NCBI GenBank assembly: GCA_003278305.1
Contig: QCFU01000007.1
Coordinates: forward strand, 1-64,000
From: Prochlorococcus sp. AG-363-M21
GTDB lineage: Bacteria; Cyanobacteriota; Cyanobacteriia; PCC-6307; Cyanobiaceae
Reading direction: 5' to 3'
DNA: 64,000 nucleotides
Below are positions 20,386 through 29,024 of the stretch, piece by piece (position 1 is the stretch's first letter; every line of letters begins with the position of its first letter). A program made the translations under genes and the position numbers. Below the pieces are notes generated by a model. That model worked only from the letters and a program-made list of their open reading frames with translations. It had not been told where the DNA came from and ran no database searches.

Positions 20386-21747
20386 ATGGCAAAGTTTGAA
20401 GCTCATTTGAAATGCTCTTTCTGTGGCAAATCCCAGGAACAAGTAAGAAAGTTAATTGCTGGTCCTGGAGTTTATATCTGTGATGAATGCATTGATTTAT
20501 GCAACGAAATTTTAGATGAAGAACTTCTAGAAACACAAGATAAAACACGACAAAATAATCAAGAGGATCTTAAAAGTCGAACTTCGGAATCCAAAACAAA
20601 AAAACCTCTTCCAACACTCAGTGCAATTCCAAAACCAATTACAATTAAAAATTTTCTAGACAACCAGGTTGTTGGACAAGAAGATGCTAAGAAAATCCTT
20701 TCTGTAGCTGTATATAACCACTACAAACGGCTTGCTTGGCAAGGAGATCAAAGCAGTGAGGTGGATTTAAGTGCAACAAAATTACAAAAGTCAAACATTC
20801 TTTTAATTGGGCCTACTGGTAGTGGAAAAACACTTCTAGCTCAAACTCTTGCCGAATTATTAGATGTACCATTTGCTGTTGCAGATGCGACGACACTTAC
20901 CGAGGCAGGGTATGTCGGAGAAGATGTAGAAAATATTCTGCTAAGGCTCTTGCAAAAATCAGATATGGATGTTGATTTAGCTCAAAGAGGAATTATTTAT
21001 ATAGATGAGATTGATAAAATAGCTAGAAAAAGTGAAAACCCTTCTATTACAAGGGATGTATCTGGAGAAGGAGTTCAACAAGCGTTACTAAAAATGCTTG
21101 AAGGCACAGTCGCGAACGTCCCTCCTCAAGGAGGAAGGAAGCACCCATACCACGATTGTATTCAAATTGATACCAGTCAAATACTTTTCATATGTGGCGG
21201 TGCATTTGTAGGACTCGAAGAGGTCGTTCAAAAACGATTAGGTAAAAACAGTATTGGTTTTATGCAAGCTGAAAGCAAAAGCAAAAATAATATTAAGCGT
21301 CAGCTCGACAGCAATGAAGCACTCAAAAATCTAGAGCCAGATGACTTAGTTAAATATGGTCTGATACCTGAATTTATTGGAAGGATGCCAGTAAATGCTG
21401 TCTTAGAGCCACTAAACACTGAAGCTTTAGAGGCAATATTAAAGGAACCAAGAGACGCAGTAATCAAACAATTTAGAACATTAATGAGTATGGATAACGT
21501 GAAGCTTGAATTTAATGAAAGTGCAATCACTGCCATTGCAAAAGAAGCTTATAGAAGAAAAACTGGTGCTCGGGCATTAAGAGGTATCGTTGAAGAAATT
21601 ATGCTTGACCTTATGTATAAGTTACCTTCAGAGGAAGATTCACAAACATGTACTATTACAAAAAAAATGGTTGAAGAAGTTATCTCTGGAGCAAAAATAC
21701 TTCCACTTCCAGCAAAAGAGATAGTTAAACAAAAAGAATCCGCTTAA
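20386..21747 (+). CDS. clpX: ATP-dependent Clp protease ATP-binding subunit ClpX
   Basis: ClpX is the AAA+ unfoldase that selects substrates and threads them into ClpP. The 453-residue protein has the N-terminal four-cysteine zinc-binding domain (CSFCGKSQ, then CDECIDLC), Walker A GPTGSGKT near residue 143, the pore loop GYVGEDVEN, Walker [12 protein letters not shown], and the ClpP-contact IGF loop seen as NSIGF. A low-complexity linker separates zinc and AAA+ domains. It lies 120 bases behind clpP and is followed by a T-run hairpin. Confidence 0.97.
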   Translation: MAKFEAHLKCSFCGKSQEQVRKLIAGPGVYICDECIDLCNEILDEELLETQDKTRQNNQEDLKSRTSESKTKKPLPTLSAIPKPITIKNFLDNQVVGQEDAKKILSVAVYNHYKRLAWQGDQSSEVDLSATKLQKSNILLIGPTGSGKTLLAQTLAELLDVPFAVADATTLTEAGYVGEDVENILLRLLQKSDMDVDLAQRGIIYIDEIDKIARKSENPSITRDVSGEGVQQALLKMLEGTVANVPPQGGRKHPYHDCIQIDTSQILFICGGAFVGLEEVVQKRLGKNSIGFMQAESKSKNNIKRQLDSNEALKNLEPDDLVKYGLIPEFIGRMPVNAVLEPLNTEALEAILKEPRDAVIKQFRTLMSMDNVKLEFNESAITAIAKEAYRRKTGARALRGIVEEIMLDLMYKLPSEEDSQTCTITKKMVEEVISGAKILPLPAKEIVKQKESA

Positions 21748-21748
21748 T

Positions 21749-21774
21749 GTTATTTAAAAATAATGATTTTTTTT
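21749..21774 (+). terminator. Rho-independent terminator after clpX
   Basis: Starting two bases after the clpX stop codon, a short AT-only stem TTATT/AATAA with a 4-base loop is followed by TGA and eight T residues. The stem is weak, but the uninterrupted T-run in the right place supports a terminator for the tig-clpP-clpX set. Confidence 0.45.
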
Positions 21775-21860
21775 CAAGGAGTTCAAAGAGATAATTCTCC
21801 TACTAAATTTTACAGTAACTAAATTAATTATTGAATGCTTTTGAAGCAGGAATAAAAGCT

Positions 21861-23582
21861 ATGAATAATCCCTATATACCGCTACACCATAAATACAGGC
21901 CCAAAGAATTTGACGATCTTATTGGTCAAGAAATTATTGCAACCACATTAAAACAAGCACTTCAAAAGAATCGAATAGCACCTGCTTATCTTTTTTCTGG
22001 ACCTAGAGGAACAGGTAAAACCTCTAGTGCGAGGATTCTTGCTAAATCACTAAATTGTCTTAAGACAAATAAACCTACTATTTCACCATGCGGAGTTTGT
22101 GAAATTTGTAAATCTATTGGAAATAGTAGCGCTATGGATGTAATAGAAATAGATGCTGCTTCAAATACAGGTGTAGACAATATTAGAGACATAATAGAAA
22201 AATCTCGATTTGCTCCAGTACAAACAAGATGGAAAGTTTACGTTATTGATGAATGTCATATGTTATCTACAGCAGCATTTAATGCTTTATTAAAAACACT
22301 TGAAGAGCCACCCTTAAAAAGTGTTTTTATTTTAGCAACGACTGATCCCCAAAAACTATTACCTACAATAATAAGTAGATGCCAGCGTTTTGATTTTAGA
22401 AGAATTCCAAGAGATCTCTTACAATCAAATCTTGAAACTATCGCCAAGAAAGAACGCATTGATATTGAAACTGATGCACTCACTTTAATTGCAGATAGAG
22501 CACAAGGAGGTTTAAGAGATGCTCAAAGAATTTTAGACCAATTAAGCCTATTACCTCAACCAATTAAATTAAAATCTGTATGGGATTTACTTGGTGAAGT
22601 CCCAGAAGAAGACTTAATATCTTTAGCATCTTCATTAATACAAGAAGATCCTCTATTAACAATTAAAAACTGTCGTTATCTTCTAGATAATGGTAATGAA
22701 GCAATATTAATTCTTCAAGGAATAACAGCAATTATAAGAGACTTAATCATTATAAAGTCAATACCAAATGATATAGATCTATATAGTGTATCTAATTCAC
22801 TAAAAGAAAAGTTAATTAATATCAGTAATCACATAGACACCAAAAAACTCTTATATTGGCAAAACCATTTAAAAGGGTCTGAGTATCAAATACGGCAAAG
22901 TTATCAACCTAGGTTATGGTTAGAAGTAATCTTACTTGGATTGCTTCATCAGAAATCTTCCGAGCCAAGTGTTCAAAACACTAATGTCATTAAAAAACAA
23001 TTGTCTAAAGAAATAGAAAATAAAAAGGTGTTGAAAAATGCTATTTCTTTAGAAAATGAACATATTGCTAAAAAAGAGCAACAGCAAACAACAACGAAAA
23101 ATGAAAATGAAGTGTTTGAAGAAGATTTAAATGAAATTTGGAATAGAACAATTGCGCAAATTGAATTACCCTCAACCAGAATGTTACTATCACAACAATC
23201 CCAATTAATTAGAATTACAAATAATCAAGTAGAAATCACTGTTTCTGCTAATTGGTTAAGCATGATTCAAAGCAGAAAAAATATCATAGAGCAAGCTATT
23301 TTGCAAAGTTTTGGCGAAGCAAAGCAAGTAATTATAAATTCTAGAATTAATTCTCAAATTAAAATGGATACAAATTCTACTAATGCAGAAATTCCTTTAC
23401 CAGAAAAAAGAAATGCTGAAAATATAAAAAAATATAGTACTCAATCTGGCATTCAAAGTTCCACTATAAATAAAGAAACAACTAAAAATATGAAGGAAGA
23501 ATTAAATCAAGATAGTAGTAAAATAAATGAATCTGCTCAAAAGTTTGCTGATTTTTTTAATGGTGAAGTTCTCGATAATTAA
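21861..23582 (+). CDS. dnaX: DNA polymerase III subunits gamma/tau
   Basis: DnaX is the ATPase motor of the clamp loader. Visible features are HHKYRPKEFDDLIGQ, Walker A GPRGTGKTSSARIL, the four-cysteine zinc module (CGVCEIC and flanking Cys), DECHMLSTAAFNALLKTLEEPP and the SRC sensor ISRCQRFDFRRI. I start at the ATG at 21861, with AGGA about 11 bases upstream (573 residues); a TTG at 21831 is a poorer alternative. The C-terminal third is low-complexity and polar. No intein is present. A run of seven A at 23426-23432 could allow a -1 shift. It converges with the glycosyltransferase gene, one base apart. Confidence 0.95.
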   Translation: MNNPYIPLHHKYRPKEFDDLIGQEIIATTLKQALQKNRIAPAYLFSGPRGTGKTSSARILAKSLNCLKTNKPTISPCGVCEICKSIGNSSAMDVIEIDAASNTGVDNIRDIIEKSRFAPVQTRWKVYVIDECHMLSTAAFNALLKTLEEPPLKSVFILATTDPQKLLPTIISRCQRFDFRRIPRDLLQSNLETIAKKERIDIETDALTLIADRAQGGLRDAQRILDQLSLLPQPIKLKSVWDLLGEVPEEDLISLASSLIQEDPLLTIKNCRYLLDNGNEAILILQGITAIIRDLIIIKSIPNDIDLYSVSNSLKEKLINISNHIDTKKLLYWQNHLKGSEYQIRQSYQPRLWLEVILLGLLHQKSSEPSVQNTNVIKKQLSKEIENKKVLKNAISLENEHIAKKEQQQTTTKNENEVFEEDLNEIWNRTIAQIELPSTRMLLSQQSQLIRITNNQVEITVSANWLSMIQSRKNIIEQAILQSFGEAKQVIINSRINSQIKMDTNSTNAEIPLPEKRNAENIKKYSTQSGIQSSTINKETTKNMKEELNQDSSKINESAQKFADFFNGEVLDN

Positions 23583-23583
23583 T

Positions 23584-24915
23584 TTAATTGCCACTATGAC
23601 TTGTTTTTAACCATACTAAGTTCTTAGGAAAAAATGACATTCGAAATGTAATCCAAGGAATAACTACAAACCAATGAGCCAAATAAACTGTTGAAATTAT
23701 TAAACTAAATAATCTAGGTCTTGGAATATCTGGGCCTTGCGATCTGGTATTACAACCACGAAAAATTGCTAATCCTGATATAGAAAAAGCTGTTAATGAA
23801 AGTGGCCAAAAATTAGGTTGGGCCCTGAATAAAATAGACAAAATAAGATCTAGCAAAGAAATTATTGGCAATGCATATTGCAAAAGAAAGAAAGTTCCAA
23901 GGTCTAAACGTTTAGTGAGTGTTAATTTATTTGAAATTAAATGTTGCCAATAATCAAAGAAGCGTTGAAGACCACCTTCAGTCCATCTTTTTCTTTGATT
24001 CCATAAAGCATTAAAACTTTCCACAGCTTCCTCTTGAATAGGCGGATTCCACAAAATTCCAACAGGAGTATTAGAAAGCAAAAACCTAAAACTCAAATCT
24101 AAATCATCAGTAACTGTTTCTTCATTAAAGCCACCGCATTCATCAAGAGCACTCCTCTTTAATAATTGTCCGTTACCTCTAAGTTCAACAACACCTCCTG
24201 AAATTAATCTTCCTTCTTGAATAACAGCATCCATTGCCATTTCCATCCCTTGGCAACGTGTTAATAAGTTCTTTTTGGAATTAATAACTGCTTTGCGCAA
24301 TTGAACAGCTAACCATCCTTTATTTAAAACAACAGGTAATACTTCTAATAAAATACTTGCTTCAAATTTTGCGTCCGCATCAAGTATAAATATCCATTCA
24401 CTATTAAGAAATTTTAATGCATGGTTCAAAGCACCAGATTTTCCACCCCCTGAATTTCTAGAACGATTAATGACAATTAAATCAGGATATTGTTCGGCTA
24501 AATCTTTAAGAAGGATAGGGGTTTTATCTTTGCTGCCATCGTCAACAATAACTGTTTTTAATTTATCTTTTGGATATTCTATAGTTTGCAATTTTTCGAC
24601 TAATTGGCCTATCACATTCTCTTCATCTCTTGCAGAGACAACAACATCAACTGACGGGTAAGATAAGAAATCTTCAGGAGATATTTTATTAATATTAAAC
24701 TCATTAATCTTCGTATCTTTATAACGGAGAATAATAATTAATGCATAACTTCCCAAGAAAACTGAAAGTATCAATGAAATCAATACTCTATATTTTGGAT
24801 CAAGACAATAAGGGATTAGAGCTACAACAACGCAGCTAACCAAAAATATCAATGCCTTTTTTCGGCGATTTGCACCATTAAAAGCAGAAGATGCCATGGG
24901 AATCCCGAAGTTCAA
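23584..24915 (-). CDS. Membrane family-2 glycosyltransferase
   Basis: A 443-residue inner- or thylakoid-membrane GT2 enzyme. Two N-terminal membrane helices (LIFLVSCVVVALIPY; LISLILSVFLGSYALII) precede a cytosolic GT-A domain with DVVVSARDEE, VIVDDGSKD, the metal-binding ILDADA, the acceptor-site VTDDLDLSF and the WNQRKRWTEGGLQRF motif. Two or three further helices close the protein. This layout matches the cyanobacterial monoglucosyldiacylglycerol synthase (Sll1377-type) that starts galactolipid synthesis. That assignment is my inference; another processive GT2 is possible. A SpoIID-like gene lies just upstream on the same strand. Confidence 0.8.
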   Translation of the reverse strand: MNFGIPMASSAFNGANRRKKALIFLVSCVVVALIPYCLDPKYRVLISLILSVFLGSYALIIILRYKDTKINEFNINKISPEDFLSYPSVDVVVSARDEENVIGQLVEKLQTIEYPKDKLKTVIVDDGSKDKTPILLKDLAEQYPDLIVINRSRNSGGGKSGALNHALKFLNSEWIFILDADAKFEASILLEVLPVVLNKGWLAVQLRKAVINSKKNLLTRCQGMEMAMDAVIQEGRLISGGVVELRGNGQLLKRSALDECGGFNEETVTDDLDLSFRFLLSNTPVGILWNPPIQEEAVESFNALWNQRKRWTEGGLQRFFDYWQHLISNKLTLTKRLDLGTFFLLQYALPIISLLDLILSILFRAQPNFWPLSLTAFSISGLAIFRGCNTRSQGPDIPRPRLFSLIISTVYLAHWFVVIPWITFRMSFFPKNLVWLKTSHSGN

Positions 24916-24943
24916 CGAGTAACTCTAAGCTTTATTTTGAGAA

Positions 24944-26488
24944 CTACCGTAAAGATTCATAAGTTGTACCGGGATAATAATGTTGCAAGATTTGTTTTAC
25001 TGACCAACCCCTAAGAGCCAAATCAATTGCTCCTGCTTGAGATAAGCCTGCTCCATGGCCAAAACCTCCTCCTTTAAATTCCCAAACCCCATCATCAACT
25101 TCTGAAACTACAAACAAAGTACTTGGCAAACTTTTAATAATTCTTCTAATAGCATCGCGATTTAAAAACACTGAAGATTGACTATTTTTGCCTGCGATTT
25201 CTAGTGTTACCACTCTTCCGCTAGGACCTCTTTTAATAACTTTAATATTTTGAGGGTTCAGGGGCTTAAAGCCTGCATCAGTCAAAAAGTTTTTTAAATC
25301 CAAGAAACTTAATTTTCTTGTCCATCTAAATCGATAATGATTATTGCCATAAGCTCCATCCCTTTGAGATAAAAAACGCCAAAGAGCAGCATTATTATCC
25401 ATTGTAAAATTAACGTTTTCAACCCATCTTTTAGAACCATCTAATTTTGATTTCAAATATGGCTTTGGATTAATCGACCATGCTTCATCAGCCGATGCCA
25501 TGATCCCTCCATTTGTTGCATGGTAAACAGCATGAATAGGCTCACCCTTCCACGTAAGAATCTTATTAGAGGTTTCTCTAATCGCTCTTAATACATCCAA
25601 ATCAGCTTGATTAGGGTTTTTATAAACCTGACATTGGGTATCACTACATAAGTGATACCCATCAGCAGAAAAACGGGAACTATTAGCAACAGCCCATGTT
25701 CTAGCTAAAACTGCTTGAGCAGCTTTTGCGGAAAAAGGAGATGAAGGACCAATTTCATGAGGAACTACTCCTTTTAAATAATTCTCCAAAGGAGTCTTTT
25801 CAATCAAAGTCCAAGTTCCATAAGAATCTCGCTTTAGTAGAAATGGACCTTCATAAACTCCCTTCTTCCAATTCAAACCATCAGGAGCATTGATATTAAT
25901 TGGACCCTTTAAAACCAATTCACCGGTCTTGAGAAGCAATACAGGCTTTACTTCATAAGAAATTTGCGTATTAAAAAATTTTGACTGTATAGATTCAGGA
26001 AGTCTGATGTCTTTAGAGATCCAAATCTCCCAGTCATCAGGGTGAACAATAATATTTTGAATTCCTTTGTTTATCAAATCTTTTGAAACATTATTTGCTG
26101 ATTCAAAACTTGAAAAAGGACCTATTACTTGTCTCTCATATCGTTGAGGTGAGTCTAAAAGGATCTTTTTCCAACCAATACTAATTTGAGAGGATTTATA
26201 AATTCTTCCAAGTGCATCTTTTAGAACTAAAGGCTTACCATCACTTATTAAGTCTAAATTTTTTGATAAAGAACCTGATAAAACACTTTTCCCTAGATAT
26301 GGCTCAATGCCAACAAGTATTTGCCGGGAAGGCAATAATGAAGGTGGAGACTGAATCTTAGGATAAGTTAAGACAGCAGAATTCTGAGCTTCTATATCAG
26401 AACTGATTCTAAATCCATTGACGATTGGATATAGAACAAGCAAAAAGCTAGATAAAACAATTTTTTTGGAAATTGAGACCCTAATCAA
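24944..26488 (-). CDS. Secreted SpoIID/LytB-domain protein
   Basis: A 514-residue exported protein. It starts with a basic end and hydrophobic stretch (KKIVLSSFLLVLYPIV) that looks like a signal peptide or membrane anchor. A SPOR/SpoIID-like N-terminal region follows, then the SpoIID core: ENYLKGVVPHEIGPSSP near residue 240, KAAQAVLARTWAV, the TDTQCQVY segment, HAVYHATNGG, and near the end GGGFGHGAGLSQAGA. In Bacillus, SpoIID is a peptidoglycan lytic transglycosylase; a cell-wall role is likely here. It precedes the glycosyltransferase gene by 28 bases and is divergent from rpmI. Confidence 0.87.
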   Translation of the reverse strand: MIRVSISKKIVLSSFLLVLYPIVNGFRISSDIEAQNSAVLTYPKIQSPPSLLPSRQILVGIEPYLGKSVLSGSLSKNLDLISDGKPLVLKDALGRIYKSSQISIGWKKILLDSPQRYERQVIGPFSSFESANNVSKDLINKGIQNIIVHPDDWEIWISKDIRLPESIQSKFFNTQISYEVKPVLLLKTGELVLKGPININAPDGLNWKKGVYEGPFLLKRDSYGTWTLIEKTPLENYLKGVVPHEIGPSSPFSAKAAQAVLARTWAVANSSRFSADGYHLCSDTQCQVYKNPNQADLDVLRAIRETSNKILTWKGEPIHAVYHATNGGIMASADEAWSINPKPYLKSKLDGSKRWVENVNFTMDNNAALWRFLSQRDGAYGNNHYRFRWTRKLSFLDLKNFLTDAGFKPLNPQNIKVIKRGPSGRVVTLEIAGKNSQSSVFLNRDAIRRIIKSLPSTLFVVSEVDDGVWEFKGGGFGHGAGLSQAGAIDLALRGWSVKQILQHYYPGTTYESLR

Positions 26489-26530
26489 GGTTTGCTCACT
26501 AATCAGAAAAAAAATTCAAACTAATTTTGC

Positions 26531-26557
26531 TTTAGGTTACCTAAAAGAAGTAACCTA
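26531..26557. promoter_or_regulatory. Overlapping inverted repeats before rpmI
   Basis: The segment 26531-26545 is a 7-bp inverted repeat around one base (TTTAGGT-T-ACCTAAA). Its left half also pairs with GTAACCTA at 26550-26557 to make an 8-bp stem with a 9-base loop. The two pairings exclude each other. The site lies 30 bases before rpmI and 43 bases from the SpoIID-like start, so it could be an operator or an L20-type autoregulatory leader. Confidence 0.4.
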
Positions 26558-26586
26558 TCTGATTGTATTTGTAGTTTGCCAAACAG

Positions 26587-26784
26587 ATGCCTAAACTAAA
26601 AACTCGAAAAGCAGCCGCTAAAAGGTTCAAGGTTACTGGCACTGGGAAATTCTTACGCCGAAGAGCTTTCAGGAATCATTTACTTGATCATAAGAGCTCT
26701 AAGCTAAAAAGACATTTAGCAACAAAAGCTGTTGTTGATGAAAGGGATGCAGAAAACGTAAGCTTAATGCTCCCTTATAGCTAA
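26587..26784 (+). CDS. rpmI: 50S ribosomal protein L35
   Basis: L35 is a small basic protein of the large ribosomal subunit. The 65-residue sequence begins [21 protein letters not shown] and contains the typical [13 protein letters not shown] segment and a terminal LMLPYS. It is followed 59 bases later by rplT, the near-universal partner. infC, which often precedes this pair in other bacteria, is not adjacent here. Confidence 0.98.
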   Translation: MPKLKTRKAAAKRFKVTGTGKFLRRRAFRNHLLDHKSSKLKRHLATKAVVDERDAENVSLMLPYS

Positions 26785-26843
26785 AGATCTACTACTTAAT
26801 AATCCAATCTCAATTATTCATTCCACCATTGCAATTCTGAATT

Positions 26844-27191
26844 ATGGCTAGAGTTAAAAGAGGAAATGTCGCAAGAAAGAGAAGAAATAAAATTCTCAGA
26901 ATTGCACGAGGATACCAAGGTGGCAGCGGTACCCTGTTCCGAACAGCCAATCAAAGGGTAATGAAGGCTCTTTGCAATGCCTATAGAGACAGAAAGCGAA
27001 GAAAACGTGACTTTAGAAGATTATGGATTGCGCGGATTAATGCAGCTGCGCGAGTAAATGGATTGAGTTATAGCAAACTCATGGGGAATTTAAAAAAGGC
27101 TGATATACAAATAAATCGAAAAATGCTTGCCCAATTAGCAATTATTAATCCTAAAAGTTTTACAAGTGTTGTTAGCTCAGTGAAAAATTAA
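26844..27191 (+). CDS. rplT: 50S ribosomal protein L20
   Basis: L20 binds 23S rRNA early in large-subunit assembly and in several bacteria represses its own operon by binding the leader mRNA. The 115-residue protein has the basic N-terminal extension ([18 protein letters not shown]), then [20 protein letters not shown] and [14 protein letters not shown]. Length is standard. Right at its stop codon is a weak AT hairpin (GAAAAATT/AATTTTTC, 27182-27200) that may help end the transcript. Confidence 0.98.
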   Translation: MARVKRGNVARKRRNKILRIARGYQGGSGTLFRTANQRVMKALCNAYRDRKRRKRDFRRLWIARINAAARVNGLSYSKLMGNLKKADIQINRKMLAQLAIINPKSFTSVVSSVKN

Positions 27192-27333
27192 AAATTTTTC
27201 CTAAAGAAAAAATATGCAGTTAGAATTAAAAGCATTTATCAATATAATAACAATAAGATTTATAGTAAAAATAATTCAAACCTCTTAGAATGATTGAAAT
27301 ATGTCGAATTTACATCCTTTAAAAATATAGAAA

Positions 27334-27891
27334 ATGCCCACCTCACTTCCTCAAGCTTACATTATTGGCTTAAGTGGACTTTTATTCATAATTGCTATTT
27401 TAGTAGGAAGACAACTGTTTAAAGTGCGCAAAAATGAGGTTGACTTAGTTAAATTAGAAAAAGAAGCCTCTATTAATTCTGAATCTCCAGCAAAGCTTTA
27501 TGAGTTAGCATCAGTACAATTAAAGAAAAGATTGTATCCTCAAGCCACAAAATCACTAAAACAAGCTTTAACAAAAATCAAAGATGAACCTGATGATGCA
27601 AAAGCAATTATTCAAAATGCTTTAGGTTTTTCTTTAGCTGCCCAAGATAATTTCAAAGAAGCCATCATTCATTATCAAAAAGCGATTCAAGCTAAAGATT
27701 CATATCCTGTTGCTTTAAATAATCTTGCATTTGCAAAACAAAAATTGTTGCAACAAGAAGAGGCCTATGAACTATATGAAAAAGTGCTGAAAATTGATCC
27801 AAAAAACCAGACGGCAAAAAAACAATTAGACAAAATAAAAAAGCTAAGAAAAAATACCTCTTCAAATATTAGTTACAAAAAAGGTTTTTGA
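27334..27891 (+). CDS. Membrane-anchored TPR protein
   Basis: A 185-residue protein with one N-terminal membrane helix (AYIIGLSGLLFIIAILVG) followed by a soluble helical domain. Residues about 85-165 form two clear tetratricopeptide repeats, seen in ALGFSLAAQDNFKEAIIHYQ and the following ALNNLAFAKQKL...EAYELYEKVLKIDPKN. TPRs bind protein partners, so an assembly or scaffold role is likely, but no partner can be named. Its TGA stop lies 9 bases before the thiG ATG, so the two are probably co-transcribed. A 142-base gap separates it from rplT. Confidence 0.85.
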   Translation: MPTSLPQAYIIGLSGLLFIIAILVGRQLFKVRKNEVDLVKLEKEASINSESPAKLYELASVQLKKRLYPQATKSLKQALTKIKDEPDDAKAIIQNALGFSLAAQDNFKEAIIHYQKAIQAKDSYPVALNNLAFAKQKLLQQEEAYELYEKVLKIDPKNQTAKKQLDKIKKLRKNTSSNISYKKGF

Positions 27892-27899
27892 ATATCCCA

Positions 27900-28706
27900 A
27901 TGGCTACATCTAATAACAGACAAGATTTATTAACAATAGGCAAGAAATCATTTCGAAGTAGGCTTCTAACTGGAACTGGTAAATATATAAATTCAAATAT
28001 TATGAATGAAAGCTTAATTAATTCAGAAAGTGAAATTGTGACAGTTGCTGTTAGAAGAATAAAAGCTTTGGAGCCAAATCATAAAGGACTGATGGAAGAC
28101 CTAAATTGGAAAAAGTTTTGGATGTTGCCGAATACTGCAGGATGTGAGAATGCTGATGAATCAATACGTGTTGCTCGTTTAGGTCGAGAATTAGCAAAAT
28201 TATCGGGTCAAGAAGATAATAATTTCATTAAACTAGAAGTTATTCCAGATAAAAATTATTTACTTCCTGATCCATTTGAAACTTTAAAAGCTGCAGAGAA
28301 ACTCATTCAAGAAAATTTCGAAGTACTGCCATATATCAATGCAGATCCTCTCTTAGCAAAAAAATTAGAAGAAGTAGGGTGCTGTACTGTTATGCCTTTG
28401 GGTTCACCGATTGGTTCTGCACAAGGAATTCGTAATAAAGCAAATATTGCAATAATCATCGAAAATGCAAATGTTCCAGTTGTAATAGATGCAGGGATAG
28501 GAGTCGCAAGCGAAGCCGCAGAAGCTATGGAAATGGGCGCAGATGCTGTCTTAATCAATAGTGCAATAGCTTTGGCTAAAAACCCTCCATTAATGGCTAA
28601 TGCTATGAATCATGCCGTTCTAGCTGGAAGAGAAGCTTTCTTGGCTGGCAGATTAAAAAAACAACTTATAGCTAGTCCCAGTTCTCCCGAAAATGGCATT
28701 CTTTAA
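27900..28706 (+). CDS. thiG: Thiazole synthase
   Basis: ThiG builds the thiazole phosphate half of thiamine from 1-deoxyxylulose 5-phosphate, a glycine- or tyrosine-derived imine and ThiS thiocarboxylate. The 268-residue TIM barrel shows FRSRLLTGTGKY, the LPNTAGCENADE motif, KLEVIPD with its lysine region, and the phosphate-binding DAGIGVASEAAEAMEMGADAVL. I choose ATG at 27900; a TTG at 27888 would overlap the upstream stop. It follows the TPR gene directly. Confidence 0.97.
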   Translation: MATSNNRQDLLTIGKKSFRSRLLTGTGKYINSNIMNESLINSESEIVTVAVRRIKALEPNHKGLMEDLNWKKFWMLPNTAGCENADESIRVARLGRELAKLSGQEDNNFIKLEVIPDKNYLLPDPFETLKAAEKLIQENFEVLPYINADPLLAKKLEEVGCCTVMPLGSPIGSAQGIRNKANIAIIIENANVPVVIDAGIGVASEAAEAMEMGADAVLINSAIALAKNPPLMANAMNHAVLAGREAFLAGRLKKQLIASPSSPENGIL

Positions 28707-28741
28707 ACTAAAAATTTGTTAATTTAGGTAAAGGTACGTAA

Positions 28742-28780
28742 CGGAAACAATTAAAACGATTATTTAGTCCATATTGTCCG
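28742..28780 (+). promoter_or_regulatory. Hairpin in the psb34-like leader
   Basis: CGG-AA-ACAAT (28742-28751) pairs with ATTGT-CCG (28773-28780) to give eight base pairs with a 2-base bulge and a 21-base loop. It ends 18 bases before the small photosystem gene. Function is unknown; it may shape the 5' untranslated region. Confidence 0.3.
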
Positions 28781-28798
28781 CCGAGATGCTCCAATCAA

Positions 28799-28966
28799 AT
28801 GACTGTTACTGAGGAAAGCGGAGGCAGGTTTAATGTATTTGCAAAAGAACCTAAAATTGAAATAATTCAGCCTAATGCCAATTCCAACAATAGGTTTCGG
28901 ATATTTACACTGGTTGGAGGCATAATATTAATTAGTATTATTGGGTGGTATTTGATCATTAAGTGA
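28799..28966 (+). CDS. Psb34-like (Ssl1498-family) small membrane protein
   Basis: A 55-residue ORF too short for ordinary gene finders. It begins MTVTEESGGRFNVFAKEPKI, matching the TEEGGRLNNFAxEP opening of the Ssl1498 family, called light-harvesting-like and shown in Thermosynechococcus as Psb34, which binds a photosystem II assembly intermediate. One C-terminal membrane helix (FTLVGGIILISIIGWYLII) follows. It lies alone between thiG and sqdB on the same strand. The family call rests on the N-terminal motif and topology recalled from memory, so an alignment would be needed to confirm it. Confidence 0.75.
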   Translation: MTVTEESGGRFNVFAKEPKIEIIQPNANSNNRFRIFTLVGGIILISIIGWYLIIK

Positions 28967-29024
28967 AACCGCTGTAGTAGCTTTCATTATTGTGGTCTAT
29001 TGATCTTTCCTGACGGAGTACTGG

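Noticed and set aside
20343-20399. 18-codon ORF running into clpX
   Set aside because: It overlaps the clpX start in another frame and has no ribosome-binding site.
27214-27288. 24-codon ORF after rplT
   Set aside because: Only A/T-driven codons (Ile, Lys, Phe); no recognisable feature in an AT-rich spacer.
28728-28741. Possible NtcA box (GTA-N8-TAC) before the psb34-like gene
   Set aside because: The right half reads TAA, not TAC, so the consensus is not met.
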